Under the pieces are notes generated by a model that saw only the letters and a list, made by a program, of their open reading frames with translations, was not told the DNA's origin and did not search any database. Positions 45,841 through 54,074 of a DNA stretch of 64,000 nt are shown piece after piece. This DNA comes from Thermoanaerobaculum sp. (lineage in GTDB: Bacteria > Acidobacteriota > Thermoanaerobaculia > Multivoradales > UBA5704): the NCBI GenBank assembly GCA_021154885.1, contig JAJKHS010000118.1, forward strand, positions 1-64,000, read 5' to 3'. The position numbers were made by a program, and so were the translations under genes. Within the stretch, counting starts at the first letter, position 1; each line of letters starts with the position of its first letter.

Positions 45841-46697
45841 TAGGAGAGAGAAGCCGGCGCCGTCACCGTCACCCGCCAGAGGCCGGCGAGGATCAGCGCG
45901 AAGCCCGCCCCCTCCGCCCAGCCGAACCGCTCGCCCAGGAAGGCCGCGCCCAGCGTCGCCGCCACCAGCGGCTGCAGCGTGGTGTAGGCCGCCACCAGGG
46001 CGGGGGAGGAGCGGCGCACCGCCCAGGTGCTGGCGGCGTAGGCGAACACCGTGGGGAGGGCGACGATGTAGAGCAGGCAGAGCCAGGTGGCGGCGGGGAG
46101 CCGCGAGGGCTCGAAGGCCGCCAGCGCCGGCGCGGCCACCACGAGCACCCCGAAGCCGCCGAAGAGGAACGACCAGGCGATCACCGTCCGCCACGGCAGG
46201 CGGGCCAGCACCGGCCGCTGGAGCACCAGGAACAGGGCGTAGCAGAATCCGTTGCAGAGGATCAGCAGGTTGCCCACGGCGGCGTGCGGGTCAGTGGAGA
46301 AGCGCAGGGGATTCACCAGCACCAGGGCGCCGGCGATCGACAGGGCGATCCCCACCAGGCGTCCCGCGCTCACCCGCTCGATCCGCAGGACCGCGGCCGC
46401 CCCTGCCGCAAACACCGGGATGGACAGCATGAGGATCGCGGCGTTGGTGGCCGTCGTGTACTTGAGGCCGGTGATGAACAGCACCTGGTTGGCGAACACG
46501 CCCAGGCCGCCCAGCAGGGCGAGGGCGGGGAGGTCGCGCCGCGCCGGCACCAGCCGGTCCCGCCGCCACGCCAGCCAGACCAGGATGGGCGCACCCACGC
46601 CCACCCGGATCGCCGCCAGCACCATCGGCTCCAGATGACCGAGCGCCGCCTTGGCCACCACGTGGAAGCCGCCGAAGGAGAGTTGCACCAGGAACAT
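45840..46697 (-). CDS. EamA/DMT-family transporter
   Basis: A protein of about 285 residues with ten hydrophobic helices arranged as two EamA repeats (FGGFHVVAKAALGH at the start; ALVAAYTTLQPLVAATLGAAFLGE in helix 9). Family members move amino acids, nucleosides or other metabolites, mostly outward. The start is uncertain: ATG 46697 begins right at helix 1; the open frame extends to 46889 but that would overlap the GNAT start and adds a Pro-rich stretch with no homologous look. Confidence 0.82.
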   Translation of the reverse strand: MFLVQLSFGGFHVVAKAALGHLEPMVLAAIRVGVGAPILVWLAWRRDRLVPARRDLPALALLGGLGVFANQVLFITGLKYTTATNAAILMLSIPVFAAGAAAVLRIERVSAGRLVGIALSIAGALVLVNPLRFSTDPHAAVGNLLILCNGFCYALFLVLQRPVLARLPWRTVIAWSFLFGGFGVLVVAAPALAAFEPSRLPAATWLCLLYIVALPTVFAYAASTWAVRRSSPALVAAYTTLQPLVAATLGAAFLGERFGWAEGAGFALILAGLWRVTVTAPASLS

Positions 46698-46891
46698 CGT
46701 CAGATGGACGCGCGCGGCCGTCGCCGGTGCCGGAGCAGGGGGCGAGTCGGTCGGCGGGCCGGGCCACGGGGTCGAGCATGGGGGCAGAGGATAGGCGATT
46801 TCGCACTGCGCTTCTGCTAGAATCCGCGCTTGTGACGGACCGCACAAGGGGCGCGTCCTTTCCATCCCAGGCCAGAACCGAGTCGACAACC

Positions 46892-47359
46892 ATGACCGAG
46901 ACCGCCGCCGGCATCCGTATCCGTCCGCTCGACGAGCTGGACATCAGCGCCATCGTCGCCATCGACGAGGCCATCAGCGGCCGCTACCGGCCGGAAGTTT
47001 GGGAGCGCCGGATCAGTTATTACCTACGGCGGGCCCCCGAAGCCTCGCTGGTGGCCGAGGTGGATGGCAAGGTCTCCGGCTTCATGCTCGGCGAGGTGCG
47101 CTCCGGCGAGTTCGGCCTGGAAGAGCCCACCGGCTGGATCGAGGTCCTGGGGGTCGACCCCGCACAACGCGGCAAGGCGCTGGGCCGGAAGATGGCGGAA
47201 GGCATGCTGGAGCACTTCCGCAGCCACGGCGCCCACAGCGTGCGCACCCTGGTGGACGAGGAGCGGGAGGACATCCTGACCTTCTTCAGCTCCCTGGGCT
47301 TCGAGCCCGCGGGCCTGCGGCCGTTCGTGAAGCATCTGGAGGACAGGAGACCGGGATGA
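46892..47359 (+). CDS. GNAT-family N-acetyltransferase
   Basis: A 155-residue GNAT protein: acetyl-CoA-binding motif VDPAQRGKALGRKM near residues 90-104 (Q/RxxGxG/A pattern) and GFEPAGLRPFVKH at the end. The acceptor is unknown. Its stop overlaps the ATG of the BoxB-like gene (ATGA), so the two are translated together; it may acetylate that protein or a related metabolite. Confidence 0.85.
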   Translation: MTETAAGIRIRPLDELDISAIVAIDEAISGRYRPEVWERRISYYLRRAPEASLVAEVDGKVSGFMLGEVRSGEFGLEEPTGWIEVLGVDPAQRGKALGRKMAEGMLEHFRSHGAHSVRTLVDEEREDILTFFSSLGFEPAGLRPFVKHLEDRRPG

Positions 47360-48711
47360 ACGTGAAGACCAGCACCCTGCCGAAGCGGTACCACGAGGCC
47401 GTCCTGCGCTGGAAGGACGTGTTCCTGCCGGACTACGACTTCCTCCTGGAGAACTGGGACAAGCACTTCCCCAACGACCCCGAGTTCCAGCTCTGCGCCT
47501 ACCGCGAGCTGGGCATGTGCTCGGAGATCGAGTGCGGCGACCTGAAGGGAAAGCCGAAAGCTCAGAAGGCCGGCGACCTGCTTCCCGAGCAGGCCCATCA
47601 CCTCTTCGGCGCCATCCGCGCCCAGGCCTCCACCGAGTTCGGCTCCATCCAGCAGCATCGCCTGACGCTCGCCCGCGCCCAGGAGGAGGAGGAGCAGTTC
47701 TGGATCCTCCGCATGATGGCCGAGGAGCTGCGCCACGGTTACCAGATGCTCCACCTGCTGGTGGAGGACGACTGGAGCTCGGTCTCCAAGGAGTCCGCCT
47801 CCGACCTCATCGAGGACGTGCTGTCGATGAACACCGGCTCCCATCTGCTGGGCGCCTTCAACATCGACTTCGACTCCTTCGTCGACAACGTCGTCTTCTG
47901 CGCCCTCATCGACCGGGTGGGCAAGTACCAGCTCGCCATGCAGAAGATCTCGGCCTACAAGCCGATGGCCGAGAGCATGCCCCAGATGCTGCGCGAGGAG
48001 GCCTTCCACCTGGCCGCCGGTGTGGTGCCCATGCGGCGCTGGGTCACCGCCGCCGCGCGCGGCGAGACCTTCGTCACCATGGAGGTCCTGCAGAAGGCGA
48101 TCAACAAATGGCTGCCCCGCGGCCTCGAGATGTTCGGCGACGAGCGCGGCGGCGGCACCAACGTGCGCTTCGGCTTGAAGCCGATGAAGAACTCCGAGGC
48201 GCAGGCGCAGTTCTACCAGGAGGTCGAGAAGCTGGTGCGCGACCTGAACCTGCGCTACCTGCGCGCCCGCATCGCGGACCTCACCCACGCCGGCTCCGAG
48301 ACCGCGCTCGACCGCGTCCTGGCCGGCGAGACGGTCGAGGGGATCCGCTGCGAGGACCTCCTCTACGTTCCGGCCATGGAGTTCTTCCGCCGCCGCGGCG
48401 TCCCCTCCTTCCGCCTGGCGGGCGCCCAGGGCGAGACCTTCGCCACCGTCCCGGAATACCTCCAGCACCTGGTCCGCACCCTGCCCGAGGCCTATCGCGC
48501 CAGCCGCGACTTCAAGGACTACGTGGAGGCGCTGACCGCGGTCCAGGAGGGGCGCATGACCGCCGAGCAGGCGGCGGGCCGGATGCCGGCCCTGCGCCGC
48601 GTCGCCGGCGCCTGCCCGTGCTCCAAGTCGGTGCGCTGGATGGTCGACGATCCCGTCGTGGTGTCCGCGCCGCAGCTCGCGCGGCCTGTGACCGGCCAGC
48701 CCGTCGCCTGA
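47356..48711 (+). CDS. BoxB/PaaA-like diiron oxygenase
   Basis: A 451-residue ferritin-like protein related to benzoyl-CoA 2,3-epoxidase subunit BoxB and phenylacetyl-CoA epoxidase PaaA. Diiron ligands fit EEEEQFWILRMMAEELRHG (about 115-135) and REEAFHLAAG (about 215). No BoxA-like reductase, BoxC hydrolase or PaaB-E gene is nearby, so an aromatic-CoA degradation role is not supported by context. It lies between a GNAT gene and proline dehydrogenase. The near-C-terminal GACPCSK segment is unusual. Confidence 0.78.
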   Translation: MNVKTSTLPKRYHEAVLRWKDVFLPDYDFLLENWDKHFPNDPEFQLCAYRELGMCSEIECGDLKGKPKAQKAGDLLPEQAHHLFGAIRAQASTEFGSIQQHRLTLARAQEEEEQFWILRMMAEELRHGYQMLHLLVEDDWSSVSKESASDLIEDVLSMNTGSHLLGAFNIDFDSFVDNVVFCALIDRVGKYQLAMQKISAYKPMAESMPQMLREEAFHLAAGVVPMRRWVTAAARGETFVTMEVLQKAINKWLPRGLEMFGDERGGGTNVRFGLKPMKNSEAQAQFYQEVEKLVRDLNLRYLRARIADLTHAGSETALDRVLAGETVEGIRCEDLLYVPAMEFFRRRGVPSFRLAGAQGETFATVPEYLQHLVRTLPEAYRASRDFKDYVEALTAVQEGRMTAEQAAGRMPALRRVAGACPCSKSVRWMVDDPVVVSAPQLARPVTGQPVA

Positions 48712-48758
48712 GACCCGAGATCCCGGTTCCCGAAAGGTCACCCGAGGAGAGGGGCGAG

Positions 48759-49658
48759 ATGAGTGCGTTCAACCGCCTGCTGGTCACCACCCTGCCCCTG
48801 GTGCCCAAGCCGATCGTCCGCCGGGTGGCCTCCCGCTACGTCGCGGGCGAGACCCTCGAAGACGCCGTCCGCGTCATCCGCACCCTCAACCGGGAGGGGG
48901 CCATGGCCACCGTCGACGTCCTGGGCGAGGAGGTCAGCGAGCGCGAGAAAGCCCTCGCCGCCATGGAGGAGAACCTCCGCGTCTACGAGACGATCGCGCG
49001 CGAGAAGCTCGACGCCAACGTCTCCGTCAAGCCCACCCTGCTGGGGCTGAAGATCGACGAGGACTTCTGCCGCGACAACATCGGCCGCATCGCCGAGACG
49101 GCCAAGGAGCACGGCAACTTCCTCCGCATCGACATGGAGGACAAGTCGACCACCGATGCCACGCTGCGCATCTACCGCGACCTGCAGGCGCGCCACGGCA
49201 ACGTCGGCTGCGTCCTCCAGGCCTACATGCGCCGCACCCTGGGGGACGTCGACGACCTGCCGGCGCAAGGCGCCTCGGTGCGCCTCTGCAAGGGGATCTA
49301 CATCGAGCCGCGCCAGGTGGCCTGGAAGGGCTACGAGACGGTGCGGGCCAATTACGTCAACGCCCTGGAGAAGCTCATCCTGCGCGGCGTCTACGTCGGC
49401 ATCGCCACCCACGACGAATACCTGGCCTGCGCCGCCTCGGCGCTCATTGACAAACACGGCCTGAAGCGCGACCAGTACGAGTTCCAGATGCTGCTGGGAG
49501 TGGACGACGAGCTGCGCCGCATCCTCCTCGCCGCCGGCCACCGGCTGCGCGTCTACGTCCCCTACGGGCGGGACTGGTATCCGTACTCCATGCGCCGGCT
49601 GCGCGAGAACCCCGAGGTCGCCCGGCATGTGCTGCGGGCTTTCTTGGCGGGGAAGTAG
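48759..49658 (+). CDS. Proline dehydrogenase (monofunctional)
   Basis: A 299-residue FAD-dependent TIM-barrel enzyme oxidising L-proline to pyrroline-5-carboxylate. Conserved stretches: VSVKPTLLGL, RIDMEDKSTTD, VRLCKGIYIEP, GIATHDEYL, EFQMLLGV and YVPYGRDWYPYSMRRLREN. A GAGGAGAGG ribosome site precedes the ATG. The second enzyme, P5C dehydrogenase, is not in the window. Confidence 0.92.
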   Translation: MSAFNRLLVTTLPLVPKPIVRRVASRYVAGETLEDAVRVIRTLNREGAMATVDVLGEEVSEREKALAAMEENLRVYETIAREKLDANVSVKPTLLGLKIDEDFCRDNIGRIAETAKEHGNFLRIDMEDKSTTDATLRIYRDLQARHGNVGCVLQAYMRRTLGDVDDLPAQGASVRLCKGIYIEPRQVAWKGYETVRANYVNALEKLILRGVYVGIATHDEYLACAASALIDKHGLKRDQYEFQMLLGVDDELRRILLAAGHRLRVYVPYGRDWYPYSMRRLRENPEVARHVLRAFLAGK

Positions 49659-49667
49659 GGGCCTCGC

Positions 49668-49694
49668 TACCACAGCTCTCTACTGTGGTATTAT
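49668..49694 (+). promoter_or_regulatory. Operator and -10 of the toxin-antitoxin pair
   Basis: Perfect inverted repeat TACCACAG-N7-CTGTGGTA (49668-49690) overlapping a TATTAT -10 hexamer at 49689-49694. This fits autorepression by the XRE antitoxin encoded downstream. An ATG at 49693 inside the -10 is therefore unlikely to be the toxin start. Confidence 0.6.
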
Positions 49695-49719
49695 GATTCC
49701 ACACGGAGGCGCTCGACCC

Positions 49720-49962
49720 TTGCGAATCGAAGCGATCCTCTGGGACCCTGACGACGTTCCCGATGGCAATGTGCAGCACTGTGCCGACCACGGCGTCACG
49801 CTAGAAGAGGTCGAAGAAGTGCTGGAAAATGCGGTGGATGCTGACATCAGCCGCTCTTCCGGCCGGCCCGTGGTGTTTGGGGACACCGGCATGGGGCGCC
49901 ATCTAATGGTCGTGTACAAGAGCATCGATGCCACCACTGTTTTACCCGGTAACGGCCTATGA
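49720..49962 (+). CDS. BrnT/RelE-like toxin, 3' end frameshifted
   Basis: About 80 residues starting at TTG 49720 (GGAGG ten bases upstream): LRIEAILWDPDDVPDGNVQH, then HGVTLEEVEEVLENA and GRPVVFGDTGMGRHLMVVY, the pattern of small BrnT-like (DUF4258-type) toxins. The written frame ends VLPGNGL. Removing one T from the TTTT run at 49940-49943 instead gives VYPVTAYEVPRRYRR, the family's usual ending, with a stop at 49985-49987 that overlaps the ATG of the antitoxin gene (ATGA). So the gene probably carries a one-base insertion and may encode an inactive toxin. Confidence 0.65.
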   Translation: MRIEAILWDPDDVPDGNVQHCADHGVTLEEVEEVLENAVDADISRSSGRPVVFGDTGMGRHLMVVYKSIDATTVLPGNGL

Positions 49963-49983
49963 AGTCCCTAGGAGGTACCGACG

Positions 49984-50328
49984 ATGAGCCTTCGGCGTAT
50001 CATCCGCGATAGTCGCCTCTCTCCTGAAGAAGCCGCGGAAAATCGCGAGATCCGGGAACAGGTTGCAGAAGAGCTGCCCGAGCTGATCGCGCGGCATGAG
50101 GAGCGCATGGCAGCCCTTGACCAGTTGACAGACTTGGTCCACCAACTGAAGTCCGCCCGAGAGGAAAAAGGATTGAGCCTCTCGGATTTGACTCGACTGA
50201 CGGGCATGGATCGCTCAGCTCTCTCGAAACTTGAAACCGGGCAACGCCTCAACCCCACCATCGAGACCCTCGTGCGCTACGCCGACGCCGTGGGCAAACG
50301 CTTGGTAGTCGCTCTGGCAAACGTCTGA
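49984..50328 (+). CDS. XRE-family antitoxin
   Basis: A 114-residue protein with a helix-turn-helix of the XRE/Cro type in the C-terminal half (GLSLSDLTRLTGMDRSALSK, about 72-91) after a long charged helix (15-60) that could bind the toxin. AGGAGG ribosome site 8 bases upstream. It probably neutralises the upstream toxin and represses the promoter at 49668-49694. The helix-turn-helix is intact, so repression may persist although the toxin is damaged. Confidence 0.82.
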   Translation: MSLRRIIRDSRLSPEEAAENREIREQVAEELPELIARHEERMAALDQLTDLVHQLKSAREEKGLSLSDLTRLTGMDRSALSKLETGQRLNPTIETLVRYADAVGKRLVVALANV

Positions 50329-50417
50329 CTCCAGCCCGCCTCCCATCGTTTGACGCCCCGGCGTGTGGGGTGCTAGGCTTTTCTCCCGTCTTTACGGCCT
50401 CTGCGGACCCCACTCGC

Positions 50418-51416
50418 ATGGACGAACGCCACCGCTCGGACTCCCGCAACGTCCTCTCCCGAGGGGGGGACTCCGACACCGACGACATCGACCTGTCGCC
50501 GCTCCACGAGAGCGGCGCGACGCAGACCTTCGAGGGCAGCAGCCGGGGTAGCGGCGGCAGCGGCCCGGTGCACGTGGAAGCCGAGGCCGACGTCATCCTC
50601 ATCGCCCACCCGGAGGGCCAGCGCCTGGGCTCCCGCTTCCGCCTTTCTCCAGGCACCACCCTGGAGATCGGCCGCTCGGCGGCCGTGGGGGTCAGCCTCC
50701 CCGAGGTGATGTCCATCTCCCGCAAGCACGCCCGGCTGCGCTACATCGGGCCGGTGGTGACCGTCGAGGACCTGGGCAGCACCAACGGCACCTACGTCAA
50801 CGGCCAGCCCATCCACGGCCGCACCGTGCTGCGCAGCGGCGACCGCTTCCAGACCGCGGCCGTCCACTTCAAGTTCCTTCATGAGGCCGACGTCGAGAGC
50901 GCCTACCACCTCGCCATTTACGAGCTGGTGGCCAGGGACGGCCTCACCGAGATCTTCAACAAGCGCAAGTTCGACGAGGAGCTGCAGCGCGAGGTCGCCC
51001 GCGCCCAGCGTCACCAGCGGCCGCTGTCGCTCGTCGTCTTCGACCTCGACGAGTTCAAGACCATCAACGACACCTACGGCCACCTCTGCGGCGACTTCAT
51101 CCTCAAGCAGGTGGCGGCCATCGCCCGCGACCTCGTGCGCCCTGAGCAGATGCTGGCCCGCGTGGGCGGCGACGAGTTCGTCATCCTCGCCCCCGAGACC
51201 AGCGCCGAGGGCGCCGAGGCCCTGGCCAGCAAGCTGCGCGACAAGGTGGCCAGCTTCGACCATCGCTACGGCGACATCGAGATCGCCGTGAGCTGCTCCT
51301 TCGGCGTCGCCGAGCTGCGCAGGGAGATGACCGCCCCCCAGGACCTCTTCCAGGCCGCCGACGACGCCCTGCTGCTCTCCAAGCGCAGCGGGCGCAACCG
51401 GGTGGCGGTACAGTAG
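50418..51416 (+). CDS. FHA-GGDEF diguanylate cyclase
   Basis: A 332-residue protein. A Ser/Gly-rich acidic N-terminus (1-55) is followed by an FHA domain (about 60-145: GRSAAVGVSLPEVMSISRKH and LGSTNGTYVNGQPI) that binds phosphothreonine, then a GGDEF domain (about 165-330) with intact ARVGGDEFVIL active site. It makes c-di-GMP, probably controlled by Ser/Thr kinase signalling through the FHA domain. The RxxD inhibitory site is not conserved (RPEQ). No EAL domain. Confidence 0.92.
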   Translation: MDERHRSDSRNVLSRGGDSDTDDIDLSPLHESGATQTFEGSSRGSGGSGPVHVEAEADVILIAHPEGQRLGSRFRLSPGTTLEIGRSAAVGVSLPEVMSISRKHARLRYIGPVVTVEDLGSTNGTYVNGQPIHGRTVLRSGDRFQTAAVHFKFLHEADVESAYHLAIYELVARDGLTEIFNKRKFDEELQREVARAQRHQRPLSLVVFDLDEFKTINDTYGHLCGDFILKQVAAIARDLVRPEQMLARVGGDEFVILAPETSAEGAEALASKLRDKVASFDHRYGDIEIAVSCSFGVAELRREMTAPQDLFQAADDALLLSKRSGRNRVAVQ

Positions 51417-51433
51417 GGGAGCCCCCACCCAAG

Positions 51434-51612
51434 ACCCTCATCACCCCGGCCCTCTTCTCCCAGCCTCCCCCCCACCCGCCGGGAGAAGAGGGAGTGGTTA
51501 GTCTGAAGAAAGACAAGAAGAGGAACGGTCTTAGCCCTCTCTCTCCCGGCGGGTGGGGGGGAGGCTGGGAGAGAGAGGGTTGGGAGAGTGAGGGTCCGCC
51601 CCGAAGGGGCGC
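51434..51612. repeat. Large palindromic intergenic repeat, family A type II
   Basis: Copy of the element at 4689-4892 with paired changes in the arms (CACCCGCCGGGAG / CTCCCGGCGGGTG). It lies between the convergent GGDEF and hypB genes. Confidence 0.8.
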
Positions 51613-51625
51613 TGAGGAGGTAGGG

Positions 51626-52285
51626 CTAAGAAATCGCTCGACTCCTCGCGAGCTTCTCCAGCCAACCCTCCATCCCCAACCCGCTGCGGGCCGAGGTCTC
51701 CAGCACTTCCAGCCCTGGGCGCACCTCCTGGATATTGTGGAGCGCCTCGTCGCGATCGAACCCCACGGCCTCGGCGAGGTCCATCTTGGTGAGGATGGCG
51801 AGGTCCGCGCCGCTGAAGATCGTCGGGTACTTGAGCGGCTTGTCCTCGCCTTCGGTCACCGAGAGGAGGACGACGCGCAGGTTTTCCCCCAGGTCGTAGC
51901 TCGCCGGACAGACGAGGTTGCCGACGTTCTCGATGAAGAGGAAATCGAGCGCCGCGAGGTCCCAGTCCGCGAGCGCCGATCCCACCATCTCGGCTTCGAG
52001 ATGGCAGACCGTGCCGGTGACGATCTGCCGCACGGGCGCTCCGGACTGCTTCAGGCGCTCGGCGTCGCGTTCGGTCGCCAGGTCTCCCACCAGCGCGGCG
52101 ACGCGGCAGCGAGCGCGTAACGATGTAAGGGTCGCTTGTAAGAAGGTCGTCTTTCCCGCTCCCGGGCTGGACACCAGGTTGACGACGAAGAGGTCCGCGG
52201 CCGCGAACCGCTGCCGCAGGTCGCGGGCGAGCAGGTCGTTCTTCTTGAGGATCCCCTGCCGGACTTCAACGATCCTGGACTGCAT
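51626..52285 (-). CDS. hypB: Hydrogenase nickel-insertion GTPase HypB
   Basis: A 219-residue G3E GTPase: P-loop SSPGAGKTT at 39-47, the nickel/zinc-site Cys-His pair in TGTVCHLEAEM, FIENVGNLVCPA, and the guanine specificity motif TKMDLAE. It delivers nickel to the large-subunit precursor with HypA. It lacks the N-terminal His-rich nickel store found in some homologues. It overlaps hypA by 20 bases. Confidence 0.95.
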   Translation of the reverse strand: MQSRIVEVRQGILKKNDLLARDLRQRFAAADLFVVNLVSSPGAGKTTFLQATLTSLRARCRVAALVGDLATERDAERLKQSGAPVRQIVTGTVCHLEAEMVGSALADWDLAALDFLFIENVGNLVCPASYDLGENLRVVLLSVTEGEDKPLKYPTIFSGADLAILTKMDLAEAVGFDRDEALHNIQEVRPGLEVLETSARSGLGMEGWLEKLARSRAIS

Positions 52286-52640
52286 TCTCTGGGATCTCCG
52301 AAACCTCTAGGGCGGTGAGCTCGAGCTCCCGGCCGCGCACCACGTCGGGCGCCGGCGTGTCGCACACCGGACAGCGGAAGTGCTGGAGGCTCGGCAGCTC
52401 TCGCTCCTCGCCGCAACGGGGACACAGCACCGCGACGGGGATCTCTTCGATCTGCAGCCGGGCGCCCTCGATCGCCGTACCCGCGGCGGCGAGGTCGAAC
52501 GAGAACTCGAGCGCCTCCCGCACGACGCCGGAGAGCGCGCCGAGCCGCAGGTGAAGGGCCTCGACACGCACGTCGCCCAGCCGCGAGACCTCCTCGCACG
52601 CCGCCTCGATCAGGCTCATGGCAATCGACAGCTCATGCAT
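52266..52640 (-). CDS. hypA: Hydrogenase nickel metallochaperone HypA
   Basis: A 124-residue protein beginning MHELSIA, with His2 and Glu3 of the nickel site, and a zinc site made by CPRCG and CPVCD (about residues 75-95). It works with HypB. It is divergent from the structural genes, with a 111-base shared control region. The start MHEL is fixed by the need for His2. Confidence 0.93.
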   Translation of the reverse strand: MHELSIAMSLIEAACEEVSRLGDVRVEALHLRLGALSGVVREALEFSFDLAAAGTAIEGARLQIEEIPVAVLCPRCGEERELPSLQHFRCPVCDTPAPDVVRGRELELTALEVSEIPENAVQDR

Positions 52641-52688
52641 CGCACACGCCACTCCGGTTCGAGGATACCTCACCAGCCGGCCCGCTTT

Positions 52689-52707
52689 TCGGCAAGATTT
52701 TTGCTTG
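52689..52707 (+). promoter_or_regulatory. Sigma-54-type promoter upstream of hhyS
   Basis: TTCGGCAAGATTTTTGCTT matches the sigma-54 pattern YTGGCACGrNNNTTGCW at nearly all key positions, with GG (52691-52692) and GC (52703-52704) separated by exactly 10 bases. It ends 45 bases before the hhyS ATG. Transcription would then need an enhancer-binding activator encoded elsewhere. Confidence 0.6.
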
Positions 52708-52751
52708 TGTGAATCGGCTGATCAGACCGGCCGACTTTGAAAGGGGCATCC

Positions 52752-53810
52752 ATGGCACCGACCCCAGATCCCTCCACGGCACCCGAACCGGTAGTGCACA
52801 TCCTCTGGATCAACGCGGGCCTGAGCTGCGACGGCGACTCGGTCGCCCTCACGGCGGCGACGCAGCCGAGCATCGAGGAGATCGCCCTGGGGGCCCTGCC
52901 CGGGCTGCCCAAGATCGCGGTGCACTGGCCGCTCATCGATTTCGAGTGCGGACCGGTGGGCGGTGCCGACAACTTCATCGAATGGTTCCACAAAGCCGAC
53001 CGCGGCGAGCTCGAGCCCTTCGTGCTGGTGATCGAGGGGTCCATCCCTAACGAGGCCATCAAGAAGGAAGGCTACTGGTGCGGCTTCGGCAACAACCCGG
53101 CGACGGGCCAGCCGATGACCACCAGCGAGTGGCTCGACCGCTTGGCGCCCAAGGCGCTGGTGGTCCTGGCGGTGGGCACCTGCGCCACCTACGGCGGCAT
53201 CCACGCCATGGCGGGCAACCCGACCGGCGCGATGGGTGTGCCCGACTACCTGGGCTGGAACTGGAAGTCGAAGGCCGGCATCCCGATCGTCTGCGTGCCC
53301 GGCTGCCCGATCCAGCCCGACAACCTCTCCGAGACCATCCTCTATCTGCTCTACCAGGCGACCGGCCAGGCGCCGATGATCCCCCTCGACGAGGAGCTGC
53401 GCCCCACGTGGCTCTTCGGCCATACGGTGCACGAGGGGTGCGACCGCGCCGGCTATTACGAGCAGGGCGACTTCGCCCACGAGTACGGCTCGCCCAAGTG
53501 CATCGTGAAGCTCGGCTGCTGGGGTCCGGTGGTCAAGTGCAACGTGCCCAAGCGGGGGTGGATCAACGGCGTGGGCGGCTGCCCCAACGTGGGCGGCATC
53601 TGCATCGGCTGCACCATGCCGGGCTTCCCCGACAAGTTCATGCCGTTCATGGACGAGCCGCCCGGCGCCACGGTGTCGACCGTCGCGAGCGGCCTCTACG
53701 GCAGCGTGATCCGGGGCTTGAGGGGCATCACGGCGAAGACCGTGGACAAGGAACCGAAGTGGCGTCACCGCGGCGAGGATCTGACGACGGGATATGACAA
53801 GACCTGGTGA
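52752..53810 (+). CDS. hhyS: Group 1h [NiFe]-hydrogenase small subunit
   Basis: A 352-residue small subunit of the high-affinity (actinobacterial/acidobacterial) hydrogenase. Its N-terminus HILWINAGLSCDGDSVAL has Cys26 and Asp29, so the usual second Cys of the proximal cluster is Asp, as in other group 1h enzymes (3Cys-1Asp cluster). Later Cys (GTCATYGG, VPGCPIQPD, KLGCWG, GGCPNVGGICIGC) complete three FeS clusters. No Tat signal and no C-terminal membrane helix, unlike respiratory group 1 enzymes. AAAGGGG ribosome site. These enzymes oxidise trace H2 to feed aerobic respiration. Confidence 0.93.
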   Translation: MAPTPDPSTAPEPVVHILWINAGLSCDGDSVALTAATQPSIEEIALGALPGLPKIAVHWPLIDFECGPVGGADNFIEWFHKADRGELEPFVLVIEGSIPNEAIKKEGYWCGFGNNPATGQPMTTSEWLDRLAPKALVVLAVGTCATYGGIHAMAGNPTGAMGVPDYLGWNWKSKAGIPIVCVPGCPIQPDNLSETILYLLYQATGQAPMIPLDEELRPTWLFGHTVHEGCDRAGYYEQGDFAHEYGSPKCIVKLGCWGPVVKCNVPKRGWINGVGGCPNVGGICIGCTMPGFPDKFMPFMDEPPGATVSTVASGLYGSVIRGLRGITAKTVDKEPKWRHRGEDLTTGYDKTW

Positions 53811-53828
53811 GCCGGGAAGGAGGATGAC

Positions 53829-54047
53829 ATGGCGCACGATCCACACGACAGCGTCACCCATCACGAGAAGGGTGGCCCGGAGAACGTCGGCAAGAGCACG
53901 ACCCGGCGCGGAGAGGACGTGGTGAAGCGCGAGGGCAAGGAGCCGGGCCGCTACGAGACCAAAGAGAAGGGGGAGAGCGGGCGTCCCGCCGGCAAATCCA
54001 CGATGCGGGACCAGACCGGGGTCAATCCCGTGAAAACCAAGAGCTGA
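53829..54047 (+). CDS. Small charged protein between hhyS and hhyL
   Basis: A 72-residue, very hydrophilic, Lys/Glu/Gly-rich protein with no Cys and no membrane segment, probably disordered. It follows hhyS by 18 bases with a GGAAGGAGG ribosome site and precedes hhyL, so it is likely to be made in similar amounts to the enzyme. Family not recognised. It may be an assembly factor or a small extra subunit. Confidence 0.7.
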   Translation: MAHDPHDSVTHHEKGGPENVGKSTTRRGEDVVKREGKEPGRYETKEKGESGRPAGKSTMRDQTGVNPVKTKS

Positions 54048-54074
54048 TCGTTGCAAAAGGAAGGGGGATCGAAG

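Noticed and set aside
49693-49719. ATG start for the BrnT-like toxin
   Set aside because: It lies within the probable -10 hexamer; the TTG at 49720 has a GGAGG site.
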